DNA from: a virus
IMG/VR virus record: IMGVR_UViG_3300005527_000314
Location: 1 to 22,861 of that record
DNA length: 22,861 nt
Direction: 5' to 3' (one strand)
The notes under the pieces were generated by a model. It was not told where the DNA came from, made no database searches, and was given only the letters and a program-made list of their open reading frames with translations. The number at the start of each line of letters is the position of its first letter. The first letter of the stretch is position 1. A program made the position numbers and the translations under genes. This document shows positions 13,239 to 18,278 of this stretch, in pieces.

Positions 13239-13451
13239 TTAGGCCATTTGACGCTCAGAATTCTTCTGACGACGTCGGGTGATGTTGTACATTGCAGAAG
13301 CAACATCTTCATTAATCGAACGATTTCCGTTCGTAATGTTTGTGATATGAGAGGTTGAATAACCTGTCATGTCTGCGATACGCTGGGTATCACCTGAACG
13401 CTTTCGGGCGTTGTAAAACGCCAATTTGGCGGTTGAATTTAAACGACGCAT
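13239..13451 (-). CDS. HTH (Cro/CI-like) transcriptional regulator (70 aa)
   Basis: A classic helix-turn-helix is visible: QRIADMTGYSTSHITNITNGNRSI (about residues 23-46), as in Cro/CI-type repressors, followed by a basic tail (RRRQKNSERQ). It is a single small DNA-binding domain. It starts 24 nt after the end of tRNA-Leu(TAA), so both are probably on one transcript, and a strong hairpin terminator follows. The segment 13180-13780 is richer in GC than the rest of the window, which may mean recent acquisition. Targets are unknown; the repeated promoters nearby are candidates. Confidence 0.82.
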   Translation of the reverse strand: MRRLNSTAKLAFYNARKRSGDTQRIADMTGYSTSHITNITNGNRSINEDVASAMYNITRRRQKNSERQMA

Positions 13452-13474
13452 AACTATATAATTTAAAAAATTAG

Positions 13475-13560
13475 TACCCGGGGCCGGACTCGAACCGGCA
13501 CAACCATTTCTGGTCGAGGGATTTTAAGTCCCTTGCGTCTACCTATTTCGCCACCCGGGC
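13475..13560 (-). tRNA. tRNA-Leu(TAA)
   Basis: A normal class II tRNA: acceptor GCCCGGG/CCCGGGT, D-arm GCG/CGC with AGGTAGA, anticodon stem AGGGA/TCCCT with loop CTTAAAA (anticodon TAA), an extended variable arm, T-arm GCCGG-TTCGAGT-CCGGC, discriminator A. CCA is not encoded. It is a useful control for the two abnormal Leu-like genes. Confidence 0.93.
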
Positions 13561-13605
13561 GTATTGTGGGCCTCGCACCCACTCGGGAGCATTTGTAACC
13601 TCCAA

Positions 13606-13800
13606 TTAGGCCTCAGTTGGTGCGGTCTCCACCTTCTTGGTTGACGGGCGTCCCAGTTTCACCACTCCTCCATTAACGGCAGCGCGCGCTGCTTTCTCTG
13701 CGAGTCGTTGTTGGCGTTTGCTTGTTGCTACCACTGGGCGGCCTTTTGATTTTTCTGTTGCTGGTGCAGTTACTGCTGCTGTTGTTTCTTCTTTTTGCAT
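13606..13800 (-). CDS. Small basic GRP-motif (AT-hook-like) protein (64 aa)
   Basis: An Ala/Thr-rich N-terminus precedes SKGRPVV at about residues 18-24, a basic helix (SKRQQRLAEKAARAAV) and LGRPSTKK at about 49-56. The two GRP cores resemble AT-hooks and match those in the proteins at 5720-6031 and 10942-11748. It starts in the AATAAAGGTTATG context behind its own promoter and lies upstream of the tRNA-Leu/HTH unit. It is relatively GC-rich. DNA binding is inferred from the motif. Confidence 0.72.
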   Translation of the reverse strand: MQKEETTAAVTAPATEKSKGRPVVATSKRQQRLAEKAARAAVNGGVVKLGRPSTKKVETAPTEA

Positions 13801-13830
13801 AACCTTTATTATTTATTTTTACTTATACTA

Positions 13831-13862
13831 TTAATATAACATCCTTTTTTTATGAAGCCAAA
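13831..13862 (-). promoter_or_regulatory. Array promoter for the 13800 gene
   Basis: -33 TTTG (13859-13862, TTTGGCTTCATAAA), 20-nt spacer, -7 TATATTAA (13831-13838), the weakest -7 in the family. A 13-bp repeat block lies 12 nt upstream. Confidence 0.8.
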
Positions 13863-13873
13863 CTTATTTTTAC

Positions 13874-13912
13874 CTGTTTTGCCTACCTGATCTTCCTACC
13901 TGTTTCCCCTAC
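13874..13912 (-). repeat. 13-bp purine-rich repeat, three tandem units
   Basis: On the minus strand: GTAGGGGAAACAG, GTAGGAAGATCAG, GTAGGCAAAACAG, with no gaps. The first unit contains the TAG stop of the 14079 gene. The block ends 12 nt before the -33 box of the 13800 promoter. Confidence 0.85.
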
Positions 13913-14079
13913 CAATTCCAAATCCAAATCAAAATGGTTACCCAAAATGCTACTACCAGGAACCAATATATCATTCGAACCTCTTCATATTCAGATGTTT
14001 TCATTTGCTGGAAGAACTCAGCTAACCATGCAATTGCACATCCTATAAAAATAAGTGCTATAAATATTATCCAAAACAT
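13909..14079 (-). CDS. 56-aa two-TM protein
   Basis: The frame runs from ATG at 14079 (MFWIIFIALIFIGCAIAWLA) to TAG at 13909. A second hydrophobic stretch (WFLVVAFWVTILIWIWNW) follows a charged loop (QQMKTSEYEEVRM), giving two helices and a Trp-rich end. It is 24 nt past its promoter. Its stop TAG is the TAG of the first 13-bp repeat unit. No family is recognised. Confidence 0.7.
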   Translation of the reverse strand: MFWIIFIALIFIGCAIAWLAEFFQQMKTSEYEEVRMIYWFLVVAFWVTILIWIWNW

Positions 14080-14103
14080 GTGTTATTATTTTTTAATTAT
14101 ATC

Positions 14104-14135
14104 TAAATATAACATCAGATTCTGTGGAAGCCAAA
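14104..14135 (-). promoter_or_regulatory. Array promoter for the 14079 gene
   Basis: -33 TTTG (14132-14135, TTTGGCTTCCACAGA), 20-nt spacer, -7 TATATTTA (14104-14111), followed by GATATAATTAA. A 13-bp repeat pair lies 6 nt upstream. Confidence 0.87.
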
Positions 14136-14141
14136 CAAGTC

Positions 14142-14167
14142 TTGTTCTCTCTACCTGTTCTTCCTGC
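14142..14167 (-). repeat. 13-bp purine-rich repeat, two units
   Basis: On the minus strand GCAGGAAGAACAG is followed by GTAGAGAGAACAA, just upstream of the -33 box at 14132-14135. Confidence 0.75.
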
Positions 14168-14328
14168 CATTTTTTGTATATACTTATATCTCTTATCGAT
14201 AGAGAGGCTTGGCTTGTGCGGTGAAGGGGGGTTACCTACCCCATTTCTCTACATACCCCATCCCCCTACCGTTTGTCACATATACTTATATCCTTATATC
14301 ACTATATCTTTATATCCGTATTCTATAC
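14168..14328. other. Non-coding low-complexity stretch
   Basis: No gene seen. It contains several imperfect TTATATC words (14278-14327), a TATCGATA palindrome with CTCT/AGAG flanks, and a G-rich minus-strand part (GTAGGGGGATGGGGTATG) that looks like diverged 13-bp units. Confidence 0.5.
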
Positions 14329-14341
14329 CCTATTTGCCTAC
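14329..14341 (-). repeat. Diverged 13-bp unit over a stop codon
   Basis: GTAGGCAAATAGG matches the unit GTAGGCAAAACAG at 11 of 13 positions and holds the TAG stop of the 14527 gene. Confidence 0.55.
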
Positions 14342-14527
14342 ACGTTGGTCACACTTGGTGGTATCACATTTTGTTGAATCACATTGGATTGTATCACATT
14401 GTGTTTGATTGCATTCACTACCTGTTCTTCCTACGGTTACTTTACCTAACACTATAACCATACCCATTGTTATTACTAATGTGAGTATGCCTAATAAAAA
14501 CAATTTTACTGTTTGATTTTTTAACAT
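14330..14527 (-). CDS. Single-TM protein with Cys-Asp pentapeptide repeats (65 aa)
   Basis: Residues 8-28 (KLFLLGILTLVITMGMVIVLG) form a membrane anchor. The tail has four repeats of period five, QTQCD, TIQCD, STKCD, TTKCD (residues 41-60), plus Cys39, so five Cys at regular spacing. The DNA is correspondingly repetitive (14346-14406). If exported, the tail could form disulfides; if cytoplasmic, it could bind metal. The codons for VGRTG are a copy of the 13-bp intergenic repeat (14422-14434). No family is recognised. Confidence 0.65.
   Translation of the reverse strand: MLKNQTVKLFLLGILTLVITMGMVIVLGKVTVGRTGSECNQTQCDTIQCDSTKCDTTKCDQRVGK
14346..14406 (-). repeat. 15-bp tandem repeats encoding the xxxCD units
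   Basis: Imperfect units around AATGTGATACAA / AATGTGATTCAA / AAGTGTGACCAA repeat every 15 bp in frame with the protein. Confidence 0.75.
14422..14434 (-). repeat. 13-bp purine-rich unit inside a coding region
   Basis: GTAGGAAGAACAG, read in frame as V-G-R-T-(G) in the 14527 gene, is identical to intergenic units. Confidence 0.8.
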
Positions 14528-14557
14528 AACTTTATATTTGATTTGTTTATTATATAC

Positions 14558-14633
14558 TTGTTTTCCCTACCGGATCTTCCTACCTGTTCTCCCTTATCTA
14601 TATACACTTGTTCTTCCTACTTGATCTTCCTAC
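14558..14633 (-). repeat. 13-bp purine-rich repeat, five units
   Basis: On the minus strand: GTAGGAAGATCAA, GTAGGAAGAACAA, an 11-nt spacer, TAAGGGAGAACAG, GTAGGAAGATCCG, GTAGGGAAAACAA. The block lies in the leader of the 14527 gene, starts inside the 3' end of the 14793 gene and supplies its stop. Confidence 0.85.
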
Positions 14634-14793
14634 TATTGAGGAATTTCATTACACCCATTATCCCTAATAATGTTAGTAGAATAAAAGCTATCACATAAGT
14701 GAAGTCTGGATATTCATTTATTGTTGTTACTAGTCCCACCGTCGCTATTAGCACTGCTATGAAGAATACTGAATATGTTATTGTTTGTTTCAT
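14617..14793 (-). CDS. 58-aa two-TM protein
   Basis: The frame runs from ATG at 14793 (MKQTITYSVFFIAVLIATVG) to TAG at 14617. A second helix is YVIAFILLTLLGIMGVM. The last residues NSRKIK and the stop are encoded by 13-bp repeat units, so the C-terminus is set by the repeat. It has no array promoter and follows the 15055 gene. No family is recognised. Confidence 0.7.
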   Translation of the reverse strand: MKQTITYSVFFIAVLIATVGLVTTINEYPDFTYVIAFILLTLLGIMGVMKFLNSRKIK

Positions 14794-14817
14794 TTGTATT
14801 TCAGTTTTGGTTTCTGC

Positions 14818-14843
14818 TTGTTTCCCCTACTTGATCTTTCTAC
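14818..14843 (-). repeat. 13-bp purine-rich repeat, two units
   Basis: On the minus strand GTAGAAAGATCAA and GTAGGGGAAACAA are contiguous. The first holds the TAG stop of the 15055 gene, and the pair forms the leader of the 14793 gene. Confidence 0.8.
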
Positions 14844-15055
14844 ACATCACCTTTATTTAATATGATGATAAGGATGGCTATAACCATTAATAACGCAACA
14901 AACCCAATTGCTAACACTATTGGCACCCATAACGGACTAGTCACCCACCACCAACTCCAATCTATATTGTTTGTTAGTTTAAGTATTAGAAACACTATAA
15001 ATAATAATGTTGGTAAGCCCATTTCAAATAAATTGGTTGGATTTTTATTGCTCAT
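14840..15055 (-). CDS. 71-aa two-TM protein
   Basis: Two hydrophobic helices, LPTLLFIVFLILKL (about 14-27) and WVPIVLAIGFVALLMVIAILIIIL (about 43-66), flank IDWSWWWVTSP. The stop TAG lies in a 13-bp repeat unit. It starts 5 nt after the stop of the secreted-protein gene upstream. A small holin- or envelope-type membrane protein fits, with no family recognised. Confidence 0.75.
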   Translation of the reverse strand: MSNKNPTNLFEMGLPTLLFIVFLILKLTNNIDWSWWWVTSPLWVPIVLAIGFVALLMVIAILIIILNKGDV

Positions 15056-15060
15056 ATTTT

Positions 15061-15441
15061 TTATTTTTCTCTACAAATGTACATCCAAGCATAGTCATTA
15101 TAACGGATTGTTAGAGCAATATTTGCTTCATCAAGTGTGGTTAGAAACACCCAACAATAACTTCCTTTTTTATCCATTGCCTTCCACATCACAGTATCAT
15201 CTTTACGTCCCATTTCTGTTACAATTTGATACACTTGATGACCTTCACTGTAAATAATAATTTCATGATCATTGAATTGAACTATTATGTCTACAGATGT
15301 TGGTTTTCTCACCCATTCTATTTCATCATTGTATGTTATTTCACCTAAGTAAAATTGATATGCTCTACCAATTAATGGTTCTTGAGCAAATGATACTAAT
15401 GACGTTAGTGTTATTAGTAGTGTTAAGATTAGTTTTTTCAT
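15061..15441 (-). CDS. Exported protein with Bacteroidota-type signal peptide (126 aa)
   Basis: MKKLILTLLITLTSLVSFAQ is a signal peptide with the SFA-Q cleavage style usual in Bacteroidota. The mature part is beta-rich (SVDIIVQFNDHEIIIYSEG, ALTIRYNDYAWMYICREK) and resembles small host-like periplasmic proteins, with two Cys. Its start overlaps the stop of the lipoprotein gene upstream by 4 nt. No family is recognised. Confidence 0.78.
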   Translation of the reverse strand: MKKLILTLLITLTSLVSFAQEPLIGRAYQFYLGEITYNDEIEWVRKPTSVDIIVQFNDHEIIIYSEGHQVYQIVTEMGRKDDTVMWKAMDKKGSYCWVFLTTLDEANIALTIRYNDYAWMYICREK

Positions 15442-15647
15442 TTATTATCTTCTTTTGTTATTCTTTCCATATGTCCGGTTTGGTGGTTTACAAGGAACTC
15501 AATCGAGTCAACAACAACTATCGATAATGATGTGTTACTGAGCTGGTTGTAATCTTTGAATTGAATCCTGTTGACTTGCTCTTGTGTTTGATACTCACCA
15601 CACCCACACAATATAACAAGTAAAATAAATGCTATCAGTTTATTCAT
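15438..15647 (-). CDS. Small lipoprotein (69 aa)
   Basis: MNKLIAFILLVILCGCGEY is a lipoprotein signal, with LCG before the likely lipidated Cys16. The mature part is polar and about 54 aa long (TQEQVNRIQFKDYNQLSN...). It overlaps both neighbours by 4 nt. Phage lipoproteins often block later infection or act as outer spanins; nothing here decides between these. Confidence 0.75.
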   Translation of the reverse strand: MNKLIAFILLVILCGCGEYQTQEQVNRIQFKDYNQLSNTSLSIVVVDSIEFLVNHQTGHMERITKEDNK

Positions 15648-15853
15648 TTTTTAGAAATTGAATCAAATATTTTTTCAAGTACCTTCCAAATCAACATTAA
15701 CACTACAAATAATAGTGCCATTGGCCAAACCAATGAAGTGATAACTGCTTGGGGCATATTAATTTCTTCTCCTGCTTTACATTGTTGATTGTAAAGTGCA
15801 CACGCTACAAATGTAGCTAAAAAACCTAAAATATAACTTATAATCATACTCAT
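15644..15853 (-). CDS. 69-aa two-TM protein
   Basis: The N-terminal helix SMIISYILGFLATFVACALY and the C-terminal helix VITSLVWPMALLFVVLMLIWKVLEKIF flank a short polar loop with Cys (NQQCKAGEEI). It overlaps the lipoprotein start by 4 nt. No family is recognised. Confidence 0.75.
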   Translation of the reverse strand: MSMIISYILGFLATFVACALYNQQCKAGEEINMPQAVITSLVWPMALLFVVLMLIWKVLEKIFDSISKK

Positions 15854-15869
15854 AATATATTAATTGTTT

Positions 15870-16208
15870 TTATTTATCCAAATTTTTTCTTAAATAGTCT
15901 GGTATCATAGGGCAGGTTTTTAATTCCCATCCTTCACTACCATCATATTCCCATCGTTCCAACCATGCTCCATATGTTAACCATACTCTACCATACATGT
16001 GTTGTGAGCCATAACCATTGTTATAGTTAAAATCAAGAAGGATATAAAACCTATCTAATTCTTCTTTAGTATGATTGAGTGGGAGGTGAATTAACATATT
16101 CTCACCATCATATGGATCACCCTCATAAGTAATTTCAGCACATACTAAATAGAATCCTCGTTTTTTTGAGGTTTCTAAGATTGTTATTAATTCTTCTCTA
16201 GCATTCAT
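15870..16208 (-). CDS. Hypothetical soluble protein (112 aa)
   Basis: MNAREELITILETSKKRGFYLVCAEITYEGD leads into an aromatic-rich, mixed alpha/beta protein (YGRVWLTYGAWLERWEYDGSEGWEL). It has no signal peptide. The 4-nt ATGA overlap with the gene upstream places it in the long operon. No family is recognised. Confidence 0.72.
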   Translation of the reverse strand: MNAREELITILETSKKRGFYLVCAEITYEGDPYDGENMLIHLPLNHTKEELDRFYILLDFNYNNGYGSQHMYGRVWLTYGAWLERWEYDGSEGWELKTCPMIPDYLRKNLDK

Positions 16209-16486
16209 TTGTCATCTCCTTTATATGTCCTGTTATAGTGACCTTCAGCGTCTATCTCTCCAGCTACATCCAACATATCTGTTAAGCCATACTCACCATT
16301 CCATCCCTCACCACTTGCTTTAAATCCTTCGCAGTAGTCAGATATAGATTGCTGCTTCTCCATTGCTTTGCAATCTCTGTAAGCTGAATTTAAGAATGTT
16401 TTATCTGGTTCTGACAACTTCAGTCCCATTGCTATAAGATGTCTAATGTGTCTGTGATAAACATCAACCGCTGTTTGTTTACTCAT
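16205..16486 (-). CDS. Hypothetical soluble protein (93 aa)
   Basis: MSKQTAVDVYHRHIRHLIAMGLKLS is followed by an acidic C-terminal half (GLTDMLDVAGEIDAEGHYN). Three His in the first 16 residues are notable but form no known motif. It overlaps the upstream gene by 8 nt and the downstream gene by 4 nt. No family is recognised. Confidence 0.72.
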   Translation of the reverse strand: MSKQTAVDVYHRHIRHLIAMGLKLSEPDKTFLNSAYRDCKAMEKQQSISDYCEGFKASGEGWNGEYGLTDMLDVAGEIDAEGHYNRTYKGDDK

Positions 16487-16823
16487 TGTTATCTTCTTTT
16501 AATTCTGATAATTCTTTTTCTAATCGTTTTAAAAATGTTTCCTCACCATCATCACCTGATAATAACCAATCAATACGTTGGGCGTATATAGCTGCTTTTC
16601 GAAGTGCATCTACACCTTCTTTAAACTTTTCAATTACCTCATCTGGGTATTTGTAGTGGTAGAGGTCTTCAGGGTATTGTTCATACCAATCAGGTTTACG
16701 CCAATGTTCATCTTTAAGTTCCTCATCAGTTTTCTTACGACCATTGTTTTCAATGATTCTTTCAACACCATCAGCTATTTCAGTGATGTGCCATTGTTTG
16801 TAATCAAAATGTCCTCCACTCAT
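16479..16823 (-). CDS. Conserved phage protein, MSGGHFDY family (114 aa)
   Basis: MSGGHFDYKQWHITEIADGVERII, then PDWYEQYPEDLYHYKYPDEVIEKF, then AIYAQRIDWLLSGDDGEETFLKRL match a widespread phage and prophage protein of unknown function that I recognise by sequence. The length is typical. It is soluble, acidic and aromatic-rich. It is cotranscribed with its neighbours (1-nt gap upstream, 8-nt overlap downstream). Confidence 0.82.
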   Translation of the reverse strand: MSGGHFDYKQWHITEIADGVERIIENNGRKKTDEELKDEHWRKPDWYEQYPEDLYHYKYPDEVIEKFKEGVDALRKAAIYAQRIDWLLSGDDGEETFLKRLEKELSELKEDNNE

Positions 16824-16824
16824 A

Positions 16825-17055
16825 TTAGTCCTCTATATTAAAGAGTTTATAGATTTGTTTAGACCAAAACCCAGCTGTTGGGAATATTATTATAACCGTA
16901 AATAAAAATGCTCCCCATATCTGCCAAGCTTCTGTTGTTTGTTCATTGATGGATAATTCTAGACCGTATCCTCCAACACACATGACGCATATTGTTAAGA
17001 ATGTGATGGCTAAAAATTGCATTGTTGCCTTAATGGCTGATGTGTTTTCTTTCAT
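16825..17055 (-). CDS. 76-aa two-TM protein
   Basis: Helices at about 12-30 (MQFLAITFLTICVMCVGGYGL) and 45-65 (IWGAFLFTVIIIFPTAGFW) flank an acidic loop (SINEQTTEAWQ). It starts 5 nt after the stop of the repeat-protein gene. No family is recognised. Confidence 0.75.
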   Translation of the reverse strand: MKENTSAIKATMQFLAITFLTICVMCVGGYGLELSINEQTTEAWQIWGAFLFTVIIIFPTAGFWSKQIYKLFNIED

Positions 17056-17060
17056 ATCTT

Positions 17061-17381
17061 TTATTTTTTAAGTTTGAAATCATGTCCAATTAAAGCAATT
17101 GCTTCTTTCATTGTATATTCGGGAATGGCCTTGGGTCGGTTGTCTACAATGATACCATTACCATCTTCCACATAGATGCACTCTCCGTACGCATCAAATT
17201 CCCTTTTACACCAATACCCATTACTGTTTTCCAAGTAGATACGATTTTCATACGCATCGTGTTCATATTTTTCCCATTCACCATCACTGTTTTCCCAGTA
17301 GATGCAGTTTCCCCTTCTGTCTTTGATTTCCAAACTTCCGTTAGTACTAAAGCTCCATTTGATTTGTTTTGCGATTGTCAT
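17061..17381 (-). CDS. RHS/YD-like short-repeat protein (106 aa)
   Basis: Three imperfect repeats of about 20-21 residues cover residues 18-80, each of the form aromatic-(D/E)-A-Y-x-x-x-I-Y-x-E-x-x-x-G-x-(W/I): RGNCIYWENSDGEWEKYEHD, AYENRIYLENSNGYWCKREFD, AYGECIYVEDGNG. This resembles YD/RHS-type beta repeats in small phage proteins, which in large RHS proteins build a beta cage. With three copies it is probably a small beta sheet. Start context AATTAAGGTTATG. The function is unknown. Confidence 0.7.
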   Translation of the reverse strand: MTIAKQIKWSFSTNGSLEIKDRRGNCIYWENSDGEWEKYEHDAYENRIYLENSNGYWCKREFDAYGECIYVEDGNGIIVDNRPKAIPEYTMKEAIALIGHDFKLKK

Positions 17382-17395
17382 AACCTTAATTTTAA

Positions 17396-17689
17396 TTAAA
17401 ATTCATATGTTGTAAAAGGGTGATATTCAACACAAAACACTTTTACTTTATCTTTCACTACTATAACTTCATCTCGAGTTACATTTTTCCAAGCATATGT
17501 AAAATGCCCTACATAATCATCAGGATATTTACTATCCAATGGATAAAATCCCCAACATTCAGCTTCACCTTTATGTACACCATAATAATCATCTAAACCT
17601 ACTCTAAGGTCTTCAAATGTAGATGCTGTCATAATAGGCTTGTATCCATTTAAATCCATAGCCACATATGTTACTTTAACTCTACTCAT
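17396..17689 (-). CDS. Hypothetical soluble protein (97 aa)
   Basis: MSRVKVTYVAMDLNGYKPIMTASTFEDLRVGL is followed by a CWGFYPLDSKYPDDYVGHF segment and a beta-rich end (VFCVEYHPFTTYEF). Its ATG overlaps the upstream stop (ATGA). No family is recognised. Confidence 0.72.
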   Translation of the reverse strand: MSRVKVTYVAMDLNGYKPIMTASTFEDLRVGLDDYYGVHKGEAECWGFYPLDSKYPDDYVGHFTYAWKNVTRDEVIVVKDKVKVFCVEYHPFTTYEF

Positions 17690-17949
17690 AGGTCTCCTCT
17701 ATTTATTTCGTAATTATAACCTCTAGTTTTTAGAGATGAATTGATTCTATCTACAAAATGCCATTCTGGTTCTGTATCATGTACCTCTGGATGTACTGAT
17801 GCTACTTGAGCAATTTGTTCTGCTATAAGTTTTTTCAACTCATTTTCAGAAACAAATTTGTCTCCCCAAATTGTGTTGTAGATATTTTGGTAAGCTTGAG
17901 TACATGCCTCATTACCTTCTTCTGTGAACATTTCAAAATAGACTGCCAT
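17686..17949 (-). CDS. Hypothetical protein, first gene of the long operon (87 aa)
   Basis: MAVYFEMFTEEGNEACTQAYQNIYNTIWG is helical and acidic, and the C-terminus is more basic (KTRGYNYEINRGDL). It starts in the AATAAAGGTTATG context 27 nt after the promoter at 17977-18008 and leads an operon of about 14 genes running to roughly 14330. No family is recognised. Confidence 0.73.
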   Translation of the reverse strand: MAVYFEMFTEEGNEACTQAYQNIYNTIWGDKFVSENELKKLIAEQIAQVASVHPEVHDTEPEWHFVDRINSSLKTRGYNYEINRGDL

Positions 17950-17976
17950 AACCTTTATTTGTTTTAATTATTTAAC

Positions 17977-18008
17977 TAAATATAACATCACTCTCTTGGA
18001 GAGCCAAA
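17977..18008 (-). promoter_or_regulatory. Array promoter for the long small-gene operon
   Basis: -33 TTTG (18005-18008, TTTGGCTCTCCAAGA), 20-nt spacer, -7 TATATTTA (17977-17984). It starts 11 nt after the tRNA-Leu-like gene. Confidence 0.86.
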
Positions 18009-18018
18009 CTTATTTTTG

Positions 18019-18114
18019 TAGTCAGGACAGGATTCGAACCTGCATGATAGTAGGGTATGTACACTTCCCATTTGAAGGACTATCTTAAACGTCTACCAAT
18101 TCCGCCACCTGACT
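18019..18114 (-). tRNA. tRNA-Leu(CAA)-like gene with abnormal anticodon/variable region
   Basis: The ends fit a class II Leu tRNA: acceptor AGTCAGG/CCTGACT, TG, D-arm GCGGAATTGGTAGACGT, T-arm GCAGG-TTCGAAT-CCTGT, discriminator A. TTCAAAT is a textbook Leu(CAA) loop, but only CC/GG plus a T-G pair flanks it directly. Instead GATAGT pairs perfectly with ACTATC 33 nt away, leaving GAAGTGTACATACCCT as an apparent insertion and no normal variable arm. At 96 nt it is 10 nt longer than the Leu(TAA) gene in this window. Confidence 0.68.
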
Positions 18115-18166
18115 AACCGAAACTACCACCCAAGTGAGCTGTTCGTCATGGGAAGCCTAGTGGTAC

Positions 18167-18247
18167 TTATCCTAACAATGCTAATGTTACTACTACAATA
18201 GCGAATAATACAAATGCTTTAATTGGATCTTCAAGTTGCTTTACCAT
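18167..18247 (-). CDS. 26-aa single-TM micropeptide
   Basis: MVKQLEDPIKAFVLFAIVVVTLALLG runs from ATG at 18247 to TAA at 18167. A short charged N-terminus and one membrane helix are visible. It is supported by its own array promoter, with the start 32 nt past the -7 box. It precedes the tRNA-Leu-like gene and may be cotranscribed with it. No family is recognised. Confidence 0.6.
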   Translation of the reverse strand: MVKQLEDPIKAFVLFAIVVVTLALLG

Positions 18248-18278
18248 GTTTTTATGTTTTAATTATTTAATTTATATC

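Noticed and set aside
13121-13312. Minus-strand 63-codon frame overlapping the HTH gene
   Set aside because: It is out of frame with the HTH gene, reads through the terminator hairpin and ends in the next promoter. The HTH reading has a clear domain.
13934-14457. Plus-strand open frames around 13934-14457
   Set aside because: They read through a family promoter, the 13-bp repeats and low-complexity TTATATC sequence. They are by-products of pyrimidine-rich plus-strand repeats.
13874-14843. The 13-bp repeats considered as replication-origin iterons
   Set aside because: They are phased with gene ends and leaders, spread in small blocks over 1 kb and even lie inside a reading frame. No replication initiator gene is beside them. 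Not excluded, but other roles fit better.
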